A stretch of 64,000 bases of DNA from an uncultured Lachnospiraceae bacterium (GTDB lineage Bacteria; Bacillota; Clostridia; Lachnospirales; Lachnospiraceae). The translations under genes and the position numbers were made by a program. Location: contig CAMXIK010000014.1 of assembly GCA_947243855.1 (NCBI GenBank), positions 31,391-95,390 on the forward strand. Reading direction: 5' to 3'. Shown piece by piece: positions 33,830 through 43,157 of the stretch (positions are counted from its first letter, which is position 1; every line of letters starts with the position of its first letter). The notes below the pieces were generated by a model. That model saw nothing but the letters and a program-made list of their open reading frames with translations. It did no database searches and had not been told where the DNA came from.

Positions 33830-34756
33830 ATGAATACCAACACCTACAACAAAGATTTTTCAAGCATCGGTTTCCGTATGCTCATCAGTACCGCATTAGT
33901 CCTGCTGCTCCAATACGGCGCGGCGAACCTTGCGCTTTCGCTCTTTCCTCAGTTGCAGAATAACACGACCATTCTTTTGATCGTGACAATGGCGCCTCTC
34001 TACCTGATCGCCTTTCCGATCTCCTTTGCCCTGATGCGGAATCCAGAAGCGTCCGCGATCGAAAAGCACAGCATGAAGCCCTCACAGCTTCTAATCGCTT
34101 TCATAATTTCCTACGGCCTTATGATCGCAGGAAATATCATGGGCCTCGCCCTTACCGCCGGCCTCGGAATGATCAAGGGCGCTCCCGTACAAAACACGCT
34201 GGCCGAAGTGGTAACCGGAAATTCGCTCTGGTTCACCGCCTTCTTCATCGTATTGTGCGCGCCGGTCTTTGAAGAGTATCTGTTCCGCAAACTGATCTGT
34301 GATAAGGTAATCAAATACGGGGAAGGCTGCGCCGTGGTGCTTTCCGGGCTGATTTTCGCCCTGTTCCACATGAACTTTAACCAGTTTATCTACGCCTTTT
34401 TCCTCGGCTGCTTCTTCGCCTTTCTCTATGTGAGAACCGGCACGCTCAAATATACGATCCTTCTGCATATGGTTATTAATTTTTGCGGCAGTATCCCCTC
34501 CGCTGTCATCCTAAGCATGGATCAGGCAAATCCTTTCTTCCTCATCGCCAATCTTTTCAATACCCTGTTTGTCTTCGGCGTGGGAATTGCCGGTATCGTT
34601 CTGTTTTTCGTAAACCGCCGCAAGATGGCATTGAGACCGGGGGAAATCGTTATCGAAAAAGGACGGCGCTTCAAGACCGTAATGGTAAATCCGGGCATGC
34701 TCCTGTACTGCCTTGCGCTTTTCGCTACGATAATCTATCAGGCGTTCTTTATCTGA
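33830..34756 (+). CDS. CPBP-family intramembrane glutamic protease
   Basis: The 308-residue protein has about eight membrane helices and the CPBP (Abi/CAAX protease) motifs: FEEYLFRK (Glu148, Glu149, Arg153), FALFH (His180) and a later helix with conserved Asn/His (LHMVINFCG). These proteases cut membrane-embedded or prenylated peptides; bacterial members are often tied to bacteriocin self-immunity or signalling. It is the last gene of the XRE-DUF6773-CPBP cassette. The start at 33830 is chosen because GAAGGAG precedes it; an upstream GTG at 33782 lacks a site. Confidence 0.88.
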   Translation: MNTNTYNKDFSSIGFRMLISTALVLLLQYGAANLALSLFPQLQNNTTILLIVTMAPLYLIAFPISFALMRNPEASAIEKHSMKPSQLLIAFIISYGLMIAGNIMGLALTAGLGMIKGAPVQNTLAEVVTGNSLWFTAFFIVLCAPVFEEYLFRKLICDKVIKYGEGCAVVLSGLIFALFHMNFNQFIYAFFLGCFFAFLYVRTGTLKYTILLHMVINFCGSIPSAVILSMDQANPFFLIANLFNTLFVFGVGIAGIVLFFVNRRKMALRPGEIVIEKGRRFKTVMVNPGMLLYCLALFATIIYQAFFI

Positions 34757-34761
34757 GCAAG

Positions 34762-34790
34762 TTGACAAATCCTTACCAATATAAGACAAT
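34762..34790 (+). promoter_or_regulatory. Possible promoter of the YeiH-family gene
   Basis: TTGACA (34762-34767), 17 bases, GACAAT (34785-34790), 45 bases before the start codon. Confidence 0.45.
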
Positions 34791-34835
34791 CTTACTGTCA
34801 TGCAAACAGTTAATCTTATGAGGGAGGATATCGCA

Positions 34836-35873
34836 ATGAATTTCTTAAAAAATAACGGGAAGGGCGTGCTGCTGTGCCTGTGCATTGCAGTCCCTTCTTG
34901 GTTTCTCGGCAAACAGTTCCCGATTATCGGCGGCGCGGTCATTGCCATCATCGCCGGCATGATCGTCACCATCTTTCTCAAAAACAAAACGCCCTTTGAA
35001 GCGGGCGTGAAATTTACTTCCAAGAAAATTTTACAATGGGCTGTAATCCTGCTAGGCTTCGGACTGAATCTGAACGTCATTTTGCAGACAGGGAAGCAGT
35101 CGCTTCCGATCATTCTAAGCACCATCACCGTATCGCTGGTGATCGCCTTTGTCTTACACAAAGCCATGCGCATACCGAGTAAAATTTCCACGCTGATCGG
35201 CGTCGGCTCCTCGATCTGCGGCGGATCAGCCATTGCCGCCACGGCTCCAGTGATCGACGCGGACGACGAAGAAGTGGCGCAGGCCATCTCCGTTATTTTC
35301 TTCTTTAACGTACTGGCCGCCCTGATCTTTCCAACCTTCGGCAAACTGATCGGCTTTTCCACCATAAGCGGCGAAGCTTTCGGCATCTTCGCGGGAACGG
35401 CCGTCAACGACACCAGCTCGGTCACTGCAGCGGCGTCCACTTGGGATAACATGTGGGGCCTAGGCTCCGCCACCCTTGATACCGCCGTCACCGTAAAGCT
35501 GACCCGCACACTGGCCATCATTCCGATCACGCTGGTATTGGCTTTCCTGCGTACCCGCAGCGAAAAGAACGAAGGCTCAGAGGGGAAAAAGGTCAGCCTC
35601 AAGCAGATTTTCCCCATGTTTATTCTGTATTTTATCGCCGCTTCCATCATCACCACAATCGCCGTGTCCTGCGGGATCGACTCCGGCGTATTCTCGCCCG
35701 TAAAGGAACTGAGCAAGTTCTTTATCGTCCTCGCCATGGCCGCTATCGGCCTGAACACAGACATTGTGAAACTGATTAAAACAGGCGGCAAGCCGATTGT
35801 CATGGGATTTTGCTGTTGGACCGGCATTACCGCCGTTAGTCTGCTGATGCAGCATTTGATGGGACTCTGGTAG
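34836..35873 (+). CDS. YeiH/UPF0324-family putative sulfate exporter
   Basis: The 345-residue protein has about ten membrane helices with family landmarks: ILLGFGLNLN, LIGVGSSICGGSAIAATAPVI and FAGTAVNDTSSVTAAA. Members are usually annotated as putative sulfate or sulfonate exporters; direct evidence is sparse. The start at 34836 is fixed by GGGAGG. The last 38 bases overlap the end of the convergent unknown gene. Confidence 0.9.
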   Translation: MNFLKNNGKGVLLCLCIAVPSWFLGKQFPIIGGAVIAIIAGMIVTIFLKNKTPFEAGVKFTSKKILQWAVILLGFGLNLNVILQTGKQSLPIILSTITVSLVIAFVLHKAMRIPSKISTLIGVGSSICGGSAIAATAPVIDADDEEVAQAISVIFFFNVLAALIFPTFGKLIGFSTISGEAFGIFAGTAVNDTSSVTAAASTWDNMWGLGSATLDTAVTVKLTRTLAIIPITLVLAFLRTRSEKNEGSEGKKVSLKQIFPMFILYFIAASIITTIAVSCGIDSGVFSPVKELSKFFIVLAMAAIGLNTDIVKLIKTGGKPIVMGFCCWTGITAVSLLMQHLMGLW

Positions 35874-36582
35874 GTATTCTTAGTTTTTCCCGGCTGGCGG
35901 CGAAAAAGCAAACGCCGCCGTAAGCGCCAGCCTCATAAAGCTTTCCAAGTATCTCCCGCATCCGCTGATCCAGTCTGTGGTACAATACCGGCTTCTCCCA
36001 GCGGATGCCCGCCAGATATTCCCGCTGTCTATTGTTGAGGATAAATGATGGACGTTCTGCGTCCTGACCAAGAAAGTCACTATGAAAAAGCGCAAAATCG
36101 CAGGACATATAACTATACAATCCCCCGTCTTTTTCACACTTTTGATATAACAAGTCTGTCAATTTTCCATCCCGCTTTGAATCGTAAACGGACTCTCTCC
36201 ACGGCAACCCCTTTAATTTTGCGCCTCGTTCCTGCAGCGACAGCTTTGTCAATTCCGTCATATCTGTCATTTTGCCTTGACTTTTTTGGTCAACCTTTAC
36301 TTTCCGCAATGTCCGCCTGCCGTAAGCATCCTGCTCCATCTCAAACTGCGTCTGCTCCTCAAACAGGGCGTCGGAAGGTTCTTCCCGCAAAAGCACGCGG
36401 TTTTGAAACAAGGATTCCATCATAATTCGCTGCGCCTTCTCCCTTGATACGGGGTAATCCAGACGCGCCACAATCTGATCCAGCGTATAACCGATATCTG
36501 TAAGATGCCTGATCGCGCCGCCGCAGGCAACGTCCGTGGCAAAATTCGATAACGCACTCTGAAAAATTCTGGATTCGTCCAT
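35836..36582 (-). CDS. Unrecognised 248-residue cytoplasmic protein
   Basis: The protein starts MDESRIFQSALSNFATDVACGGAIRHLTDIGYTLDQIV. The early helices look like a small helical domain; the middle is basic and the C-terminal half contains an RMREILGKLYEAGAYGG segment. No family recognised. The start is set by AAGGGG before the ATG at 36582. It follows nth by 17 bases and is probably co-transcribed, but a DNA-repair role is only guilt by association. Its 3' end overlaps the convergent YeiH gene by 38 bases. Confidence 0.7.
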   Translation of the reverse strand: MDESRIFQSALSNFATDVACGGAIRHLTDIGYTLDQIVARLDYPVSREKAQRIMMESLFQNRVLLREEPSDALFEEQTQFEMEQDAYGRRTLRKVKVDQKSQGKMTDMTELTKLSLQERGAKLKGLPWRESVYDSKRDGKLTDLLYQKCEKDGGLYSYMSCDFALFHSDFLGQDAERPSFILNNRQREYLAGIRWEKPVLYHRLDQRMREILGKLYEAGAYGGVCFFAASREKLRIPTRVPSNAASAD

Positions 36583-36598
36583 CCGTTTCCCCTTCGTC

Positions 36599-37231
36599 CT
36601 AAATATTTTTCTGGCAAATATCCGCCAGACAGCATTTATCGCAATACGGCGTTGTGCGAGCCGTACAAACCTCCCTGCCGTGCATGACAAACCGATGGCA
36701 GAGATCGCTTCCCTCTTCGGGCGGTACAATCTTCCATAATGCCATCTCCACCTTCTTTGGCTCTTTGATTCCATCCACCAGACCAATGCGGTTGCACAGC
36801 CGGATGCAATGGGTATCCGTAACAATCGCCGGTTTGCCAAACACATCCCCCATGATCAGGTTCGCGCTCTTCCTGCCAACGCCGGGAAGCGCAAGCAGCG
36901 CGTCAAAATCGTCCGGCACCTGCCCGCCGTATTCTTCCTTTAACCGCTTCATGCACGCGCTGATATCTCTCGCCTTGCTGTTTCCCAATCCGCAGGGATG
37001 CACGATCGCTTCGATCTCCTCCACAGGGGCCGCCGCCAGAGCGTCTACATCCGGAAATTTTTCATAAAGCTTCTCCACCACCACATTGACTCTGGCGTCC
37101 GTACACTGGGCCGCCAGCCGCACGCTGACTAACAGCTTCCATGCCTCGTTGTAGTCTAACGTACAGCCCGCGTCCGGGTATTCCTGCTTCAATCTCTCGA
37201 TCACGGCAAGCGCCAGTTCCTTTTTTCTCAT
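36599..37231 (-). CDS. nth: Endonuclease III
   Basis: The 210-residue protein is a bifunctional DNA glycosylase/AP lyase of base-excision repair that removes oxidised pyrimidines. The helix-hairpin-helix LPGVGRKSANLI carries the catalytic Lys, the downstream VTDTHCIRL carries the catalytic Asp, and the C-terminal C-x6-C-x2-C-x5-C pattern (CTARTTPYCDKCCLADIC) holds the 4Fe-4S cluster. The ATG at 37231 is preferred: GAGGAG lies ten bases upstream of it but only one base from the ATG three codons earlier. Confidence 0.95.
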   Translation of the reverse strand: MRKKELALAVIERLKQEYPDAGCTLDYNEAWKLLVSVRLAAQCTDARVNVVVEKLYEKFPDVDALAAAPVEEIEAIVHPCGLGNSKARDISACMKRLKEEYGGQVPDDFDALLALPGVGRKSANLIMGDVFGKPAIVTDTHCIRLCNRIGLVDGIKEPKKVEMALWKIVPPEEGSDLCHRFVMHGREVCTARTTPYCDKCCLADICQKNI

Positions 37232-37340
37232 ATTTTCCATACTCCTCTTTTGTTGTTCCAATCTTGTACCAAACCGCCTTTTTCGATGTACTCCCAGACT
37301 ACAGCCGGCATTCCTCCCAAATTACAAAAAAATGAGGGAA

Positions 37341-38189
37341 TCATTCCATTTCTTCCCGCCGTCCCCGCTTCATCATCCCCACAGCAACCAGCCCCACCAC
37401 TAGATACCCGATGATGGACACCACAGAGGACTCAATGCCAAATTCCCCGCCCGTAAGCAGAAAAGAGCGCGTTTCCAGCACATAGCTGCAGACCGCATAC
37501 TCATTGATCTCCGTGCCGATGGTCAGACCGCCGCCGATGATAATCATATTCCAGACCGCATGCACAATTGCGCTGTTCCAGACCGAACGCCCTTCCAGCG
37601 CAATCAAAGAGAACATCACGCCCACAAACGTTCCCGCAATCATCACCTGCACACAGCTTAACAGGCTGAATTTCATACCGATAATATGAAGCGACGCAAA
37701 GAGCACCGAAGGCGCAAAAATCCCCGCCGCCCTGCCATATTTTTGTATCACCGCGTTCATCAAAAGCCCGCGGAACAACAGTTCTTCCACGACACCAGCT
37801 CCCACGCCCGCCAAAAAAACGCCCCGCGTCACAAACGCAAGCTTCGTCCCCGCATCCAGCGGATCTGCAGCATAGCTTCCCGGAAGAAGCAAATATACCG
37901 CGCTGACAGCCGTTGGAAGAAGCACCGCCGCTGCCGCCCATTTCAGGCGAATCCTGCATTTCGGTATCAGAAACGCCGAAAGCTCCGTTTTCAAACACTT
38001 CGTGCAGTAAAGCCATACCATAATATATCCCAGCGCCGCGTAGAGCAGTCCTCCCACGATATGATACAGCCACGCAGGAACGCCCGCCATAGCAAGCAGC
38101 GGCATCACAATTCCCTGCGATAAAATCGATGACAGAATCAAAAAAGCAACGCTGACTGCAATAATCAAAACCATTTTCCCTGTTTTCAT
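37341..38189 (-). CDS. CPBP-family intramembrane protease (second copy)
   Basis: The 282-residue protein has about eight membrane helices and the CPBP motifs VEELLFRG (Glu135, Glu136, Arg140) and FASLH (His168). It is the last gene of a five-gene operon (hemerythrin-CheX-REC, membrane protein, S1 protein, HAD phosphatase, this gene), 13 bases after the HAD gene. Role unknown. Start supported by GGAGGGAG; the longer reading frame upstream overlaps the HAD gene. Confidence 0.87.
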   Translation of the reverse strand: MKTGKMVLIIAVSVAFLILSSILSQGIVMPLLAMAGVPAWLYHIVGGLLYAALGYIMVWLYCTKCLKTELSAFLIPKCRIRLKWAAAAVLLPTAVSAVYLLLPGSYAADPLDAGTKLAFVTRGVFLAGVGAGVVEELLFRGLLMNAVIQKYGRAAGIFAPSVLFASLHIIGMKFSLLSCVQVMIAGTFVGVMFSLIALEGRSVWNSAIVHAVWNMIIIGGGLTIGTEINEYAVCSYVLETRSFLLTGGEFGIESSVVSIIGYLVVGLVAVGMMKRGRREEME

Positions 38190-38202
38190 CCAATCTCCCT
38201 CC

Positions 38203-39021
38203 TTATCCGAGATGCCGAGACAGCCACTTCGCCACGCCGTCCTCGTCATTGGACGCGATTACCCCCGTGGCAAGCTCCTTTAATTCCGGTGCGGCGTTAG
38301 ACACGGCGTAGCATTCGTCTGATATCTCAAACATGGGAATATCGTTGATCGCGTCCCCGAAAGACACCACCCTGTCGCAATGCCATATTTCCTTTAAACG
38401 CCTGATGGCCTCCGCCTTGGAAGCCTTTTTCGGCATAATCTCCAGAAAAAATTCAGGGCGGTACAATTCCTGCTGCAGCGTACAACGATACCTCCCATCC
38501 TCCTTAAATATTTCGTATAACCCAAGCAGCTCTTCCCTCTCGGCAATACAGGTAAAATAAAAAATATCCCCCTGATACAGACACGTCTCATTCGGAAGAG
38601 GCCGGAATCTCTTGTCCCCTTTCCTGACGTCCAGATAACGGCGGATGCCCTCATTCTCCCTGCCGGCCACATAGGAAACGCGTTCCACACCGTCCACATA
38701 AGCGTAAACCAGCGGATTCCCACCATTTCCCTGTAAAACCTCTCTGATCTGCCGCGCCTCCTCCTTCGTAAAAGAAAGGGAGGAAATCACCTCCCCCGTA
38801 GCAGGGTTCACAATTAACGCGCCATTATAAGCAATGACCGGAATAGTCGTCGATAACCCTTTGGCCACCACAGAGGCGGACACGAGAGAACGGGCTGTCG
38901 CATAAGTAAACTGCATGCCCTGCGCCACCAGCCCGTTAATGGTTTGAATGCTATATTGACTTATACGGTCGTTACTGTTCAACAGCGTACCGTCCAAATC
39001 TGTAACGTAAAGTGTCTGCAT
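38203..39021 (-). CDS. Cof-type HAD-superfamily phosphatase
   Basis: The 272-residue protein begins with HAD motif I (VTDLDGTLL, two Asp) and ends with motifs III/IV (Lys in SKAEAI and FGDAINDIPMF). The cap is of the Cof/YidA C2b type. Such enzymes dephosphorylate sugar phosphates, flavin or pyridoxal phosphates. The start at 39021 has GGGAGG upstream; a longer start would extend into the region after the S1 gene without a site. Confidence 0.92.
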   Translation of the reverse strand: MQTLYVTDLDGTLLNSNDRISQYSIQTINGLVAQGMQFTYATARSLVSASVVAKGLSTTIPVIAYNGALIVNPATGEVISSLSFTKEEARQIREVLQGNGGNPLVYAYVDGVERVSYVAGRENEGIRRYLDVRKGDKRFRPLPNETCLYQGDIFYFTCIAEREELLGLYEIFKEDGRYRCTLQQELYRPEFFLEIMPKKASKAEAIRRLKEIWHCDRVVSFGDAINDIPMFEISDECYAVSNAAPELKELATGVIASNDEDGVAKWLSRHLG

Positions 39022-39084
39022 ATTCCCTCCCATGATTCCATAGCTGCGTGAGAAAAGTCTGCGCAGCAGCATTTTCTCACACGT

Positions 39085-39984
39085 TTACAGATTCAGCTTG
39101 GAAAGCAGATCCCCCAGACTGGTGGAAACAGACTCCCCGGAGGTATATTCCTGCGGTGCGCTGTCCTCTTCCGTCTGCTCGGTGATCTCCTCCAGCGCTT
39201 TCATGCTCAGGCTCACCTTATTGTCATTGGTATTTAAAATTTTAACTTTAACCTTCTGCCCTTCCTTCAAAACCTCGCTCGGTTTCTTGATCCTCTTCTG
39301 GGATATCTGGGAAATATGAACCAAACCGCTGATACCGCCTCCGAGATTCACAAACGCGCCGTAGGGCATCAGGCTTTCCACCACGCCCTCCAGTACCGTT
39401 CCCGGCACCATCATGGATATTTTGTGTCTGCGTTCTTCGGCTTCCAGCTCTCTGGCCACTGCCTTACCGGAGAGAACCACCTTATTTTTCTCCCGGTCCA
39501 CAGTGATGACCTTTACCTCTATTTCTTTGCCGACCCAAGGCTCCACATCCTCCACATAGTCGGTAGAAAGCTGGGAGGCTGGAATAAAGGCCCTCATCCC
39601 TTCCAAATAAGCGACCACACCGCTCTTTACGCTCTCTTTGATGCGGACTTTTACAATGGTTTCTTCGTCCAGCATCGCCTGCAGCTTATCCCATGCAAGG
39701 ACGTCGTTGGCTTCTTTTTTGGAGAGTTCGATATTTCCCTCGCCGTCATCCATTTTGATCACTGTAGCTTCCACCTCGTCGCCCACGGCAATTTTGCCTG
39801 CCGCCAGAAAATCCGGGTCGTTACTCAGATTCTCCGCCTTAATGATTCCCTGCGCATAATATTTCAGATCGAGGATCACTTCCTCCTCGTTCACGTCGAT
39901 CACCGTTCCTTTTATGATATCGCCCTCGGCAATCTTACGAAAAGACGCCTCAAGCTCCTTCTCGTAATCTTTCATGGATTCCAT
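39085..39984 (-). CDS. S1-domain RNA-binding protein (ribosomal S1 homologue)
   Basis: The 299-residue protein has three S1 (OB-fold) domains, at about 18-85, 100-170 and 188-260; the last, with MPYGAFVNLGGGISGLVHISQIS, is closest to consensus. Low-GC Firmicutes have short S1-like proteins (YpfD type) with three or four domains. It likely binds mRNA and helps translation or protects transcripts. It sits between a small membrane protein gene (24 bases upstream) and the HAD phosphatase gene. Start supported by GGAGGAG. Confidence 0.9.
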   Translation of the reverse strand: MESMKDYEKELEASFRKIAEGDIIKGTVIDVNEEEVILDLKYYAQGIIKAENLSNDPDFLAAGKIAVGDEVEATVIKMDDGEGNIELSKKEANDVLAWDKLQAMLDEETIVKVRIKESVKSGVVAYLEGMRAFIPASQLSTDYVEDVEPWVGKEIEVKVITVDREKNKVVLSGKAVARELEAEERRHKISMMVPGTVLEGVVESLMPYGAFVNLGGGISGLVHISQISQKRIKKPSEVLKEGQKVKVKILNTNDNKVSLSMKALEEITEQTEEDSAPQEYTSGESVSTSLGDLLSKLNL

Positions 39985-40008
39985 TTTTCTTCTCCTCCTG
40001 GATGCTTT

Positions 40009-40581
40009 TTATGATCTTACTTTTTCGTTATCCTTTTTTTGCACCTTACAAAGTCCAAGCGCCGCTCCCAGAAACAAGCCTGCACCGCCGAGATGGTTTG
40101 ACACAAACAGATAGATCCCTTCGAGCTGCCACGGCATCAATTGCGGAATCGTGGAAAAATCAAAATCTTCCCTCAGACTCATCATGCGTTCCAACTGCCA
40201 CCACCGATACGTCAGGTCTATGGTCGTCCACAGCCCCAACACGGCAAACACCGCCAGAATCGCTGCCGACACATAAAAAATCACGCGAAAAATCCTTACC
40301 GTCCGTTCTGTTCTGTCCTCCCAGATGCGGATAACGCCAAACGCCTTTCCCGCCTCCACTATGCCCCATCCAAGCAGCACAAGCGCAAAAGGCCGAAGCA
40401 CATACTGTAAAAGATAAATCGGCGCCATTTCAAACCGTTTCCAACTGTATTCCCGCGCAAACGGCGTCAGTATCTGAATGACGGCGAACAATACGCCCGC
40501 CGCCACAAGGGCCGCCACTGCCCTGTTCTTCTGTCCTTTTTCATCCCCGCCTTGTCTGGGGTCACACATCAAGTCGTTCAT
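40009..40581 (-). CDS. Four-helix membrane protein of unknown function
   Basis: The 190-residue protein has four hydrophobic helices with a basic N-terminal tail and loops rich in Trp and Arg. No family recognised. Its ATG overlaps the stop of the hemerythrin-CheX-REC gene (ATGA), so it is translationally coupled to that sensor protein and may relay or modulate its output at the membrane; this is inferred from position only. Confidence 0.8.
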   Translation of the reverse strand: MNDLMCDPRQGGDEKGQKNRAVAALVAAGVLFAVIQILTPFAREYSWKRFEMAPIYLLQYVLRPFALVLLGWGIVEAGKAFGVIRIWEDRTERTVRIFRVIFYVSAAILAVFAVLGLWTTIDLTYRWWQLERMMSLREDFDFSTIPQLMPWQLEGIYLFVSNHLGGAGLFLGAALGLCKVQKKDNEKVRS

Positions 40582-41933
40582 TTTGCAGCATCCTTTTTCG
40601 CAAGAAGCCCGTCAATATATTTCTTGATGTCCGCCTCCGGCATCGACTTTAACAGATATCCCTTAGGCTTTAGCGCCATAACGTTTTTGACGCTCTCCGC
40701 GTCTCCCCTGCTTGTCAGAAAGACTACGGGGATATCCGCAATCTCCTCTTCAGAGCGGATCATTTCAAGAGTCTGTCTCCCATCGCAGACAGGCATCTCA
40801 TAATCAAGCAAGATCAGATCCGGCCTGTTGACCGTAATGCTCTTGATCGCCGCAATACTGGAATTGCTCTCCAACATTTCGTAATCGTTACCCAAAAGCC
40901 TTTTCATATTGGCACGCATAAAGTCGGAATCGTCCACCACCAAAATCTGTTTCTTCCGCTTTGCGCCGTCCAGATATTTTCTGATCTGTCCCATGGCATT
41001 CTGCGCGTTGATGGGAGATACAATCTTTCCCTTATCCGGCACAGATGTAATGACGCTAAAAGTAAAATACCCGTCTCCCGTGTCAAACAGCAGACTACAG
41101 AATGGAGGAGTCCTGTCAAAAGTGGACACAAGCTGCTCATGCGTAAGCAAAGACTCTCCTTCCAAGTCAAACATCTCAAGCTGAGGGAAGCACTCTCTAA
41201 TCTTCTCGATCAGCTGTCTCGATATGTAACGGGTGATATTTATTACCATATCATCCACTTTCAAATACTGCGTACCCATCAGCTCACTGACAACCTTAAG
41301 AAGAAGCCCTTCCTCAATTCCCCATATGATCTCCCAGCGTTCTTTTTTCTTTCCACGATAAACAAAACGGTCGCAGATGATCTTACCGATCTCCTCCCCG
41401 CCATACTGCCTGCTGATGGCTCTCGCCTTCAACTGGAACGTGTCTTTCATAAGCTGGACAATCGTCTGCTCCAGCGCATCTATTTCCTCATCATGGGGAA
41501 TATTCCCCCACTGACTCATCTTCCTTCCCACAATGGCCAGATCTTCCGTCTGGGTGTGCGCAACCAGCCAACCGATACTGACACCCAGAAAATGCCGCAT
41601 AGCCTCCTCTGAATAACTTGTGTCCTCAAGCTCCGCTTCCAACGATGGCAGCGTATTATTCTGGAAATCATCATGCAGCCGCTTATGTAAGTTTAAGTCT
41701 GCGTAACCAATGGAGCTCATATAGGCTTCTTCATGCTGAAAATGCTCAATGACATGGTTTTTCAGATACTTTACGCCTTCCCGGCACACCCACTCTTTTT
41801 TCTCCTCTTCCTCTCCAAGGGCAAGCAGCTTATTGATCGTTGCAAAGAGTTGTTTGTGCTCCTTATCAATGGCCTCTACACCGAGCTCATATCTCTTGTT
41901 CCATGGAATCGTCTTCACATCGTCCTCCTTCAC
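40578..41933 (-). CDS. Hemerythrin-CheX-like-receiver fusion protein
   Basis: The 451-residue protein joins three domains. Residues 8-140 are a bacteriohemerythrin: His26, His60/His64, Glu68, His83, His87, His126 and Asp131 give the di-iron ligand set (HFQHEE, HKRLH and HTQTED). Residues ~165-315 look like a CheX/CheC-type chemotaxis phosphatase. Residues ~328-448 are a response-regulator receiver with acidic DDS at the start, phosphoacceptor Asp377 (LILLDYEMP) and a conserved TSR. It probably links oxygen sensing by the di-iron site to chemotaxis or another phospho-signal. A strong promoter precedes it (42013-42041) and it heads a five-gene operon. The start has AAGGAGG. Confidence 0.88.
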   Translation of the reverse strand: MKEDDVKTIPWNKRYELGVEAIDKEHKQLFATINKLLALGEEEEKKEWVCREGVKYLKNHVIEHFQHEEAYMSSIGYADLNLHKRLHDDFQNNTLPSLEAELEDTSYSEEAMRHFLGVSIGWLVAHTQTEDLAIVGRKMSQWGNIPHDEEIDALEQTIVQLMKDTFQLKARAISRQYGGEEIGKIICDRFVYRGKKKERWEIIWGIEEGLLLKVVSELMGTQYLKVDDMVINITRYISRQLIEKIRECFPQLEMFDLEGESLLTHEQLVSTFDRTPPFCSLLFDTGDGYFTFSVITSVPDKGKIVSPINAQNAMGQIRKYLDGAKRKKQILVVDDSDFMRANMKRLLGNDYEMLESNSSIAAIKSITVNRPDLILLDYEMPVCDGRQTLEMIRSEEEIADIPVVFLTSRGDAESVKNVMALKPKGYLLKSMPEADIKKYIDGLLAKKDAAK

Positions 41934-42012
41934 GTACGCGCTGTGAGCGCATCGTCAAATCGAATTATTTTCCTGCCAGAATGCAGGAATAGCGTTTAGA
42001 ACCATATCATAT

Positions 42013-42041
42013 ATTGTACACCAACTTGAACAACTGTGCAA
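42013..42041 (-). promoter_or_regulatory. Promoter of the hemerythrin-CheX-REC operon
   Basis: On the - strand TTGCAC (42041-42036), 17 bases, TACAAT (42018-42013), about 80 bases before the start codon. Confidence 0.7.
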
Positions 42042-42078
42042 ACATTTATCCGACCTAATTTACACATTATACATAATC

Positions 42079-43155
42079 TCAGTTTTCTCCCATCTTCACC
42101 AGTTTTGCCGCTTGATCCGCCGCGATACACGCGTCCAGAATTTCCTGAATATCCCCGTTCATCACCTTATCAAGCTTATAAATCGTCAGGTTGATCCGGT
42201 GGTCGGTGACGCGCCCCTGCGGAAAATTGTAGGTTCTAATCTTCTCGGAACGGTCTCCCGTGCCGATCTGGCTTCTGCGAAGCTCCGCCTCCGCGTCATG
42301 CCGCTGCTGCTGCTCGATATCGTAGAGCTTCGCCTTGAGCAGCGCAAACGCCTTCGCCTTATTCTGAATCTGGGACTTCTCGGTCTGGCTGTACACCACG
42401 ATTCCTGTGGGATAATGGGTCAGGCGCACTGCCGAATCCGTAGTGTTGACGCACTGGCCGCCGTTTCCGGACGCCCGCATCACGTCGATCCGGATATCCT
42501 TATCCTCGATCACGATATCAATATCGTCGTCCACCTCCGGCATCACCGCCACGCTGATCGTGGAAGTATGAATCCGCCCGCCGGATTCCGTCTCCGGCAC
42601 ACGCTGCACCCGGTGCACGCCGCTCTCATATTTTAAAACCGAGTACGCGCCCTGCCCCGTCACCATAAAGGTGACGCTCTTCATGCCGCCGATGCCGATT
42701 TCCTCGACTTCCATGGTCTCCACCTTCCAGCGGCGTCCCTCCGCATAGTGCACATACATACGGTAAATCTCCGCCGCAAAAAGAGCCGCCTCGTCGCCGC
42801 CCGCACCCGCGCGGATTTCCACGATCACGTTCTTATCGTCATTCGGGTCTTTCGGCAGGAGCAAAATCTTTAACTCATGCTCCAGCTCCTCCACGCGCTT
42901 TTTGGCCTCCGCCAGCTCCTCCTTGAGCATTTCCCGCATATCTTCATCGGACTCCTCGTCAAGCATTACGAGACTGTCCTCGATATCCTGATTGCACTTC
43001 TTGTACTCTTTATAAGAATTGACTATTGGAGTCAAGTCGCTCTGTTCCTTCATCAGCGCGCGAAAACGCTCCTGATTTTCCGCCACAGACGGCTCGCTCA
43101 GTTCATTCATGATCTCCTCAAATTTTCTTAACAGATCTTCCAATTTATCAAACAT
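42079..43155 (-). CDS. prfA: Peptide chain release factor 1
   Basis: The 358-residue protein recognises UAA and UAG stop codons and triggers release of the finished peptide. The GGQ motif is seen in [17 protein letters not shown] and the stop-codon-reading P-x-T segment in [15 protein letters not shown]. The length is standard. It follows prmC by 2 bases; PrmC methylates the Gln of this GGQ motif. Confidence 0.98.
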   Translation of the reverse strand: MFDKLEDLLRKFEEIMNELSEPSVAENQERFRALMKEQSDLTPIVNSYKEYKKCNQDIEDSLVMLDEESDEDMREMLKEELAEAKKRVEELEHELKILLLPKDPNDDKNVIVEIRAGAGGDEAALFAAEIYRMYVHYAEGRRWKVETMEVEEIGIGGMKSVTFMVTGQGAYSVLKYESGVHRVQRVPETESGGRIHTSTISVAVMPEVDDDIDIVIEDKDIRIDVMRASGNGGQCVNTTDSAVRLTHYPTGIVVYSQTEKSQIQNKAKAFALLKAKLYDIEQQQRHDAEAELRRSQIGTGDRSEKIRTYNFPQGRVTDHRINLTIYKLDKVMNGDIQEILDACIAADQAAKLVKMGEN

Positions 43156-43157
43156 GA

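Noticed and set aside
34511..35911. 466-codon frame opposite the YeiH-family gene
   Set aside because: The + strand product has membrane helices and family motifs and a good ribosome binding site; the antisense product has none of these.
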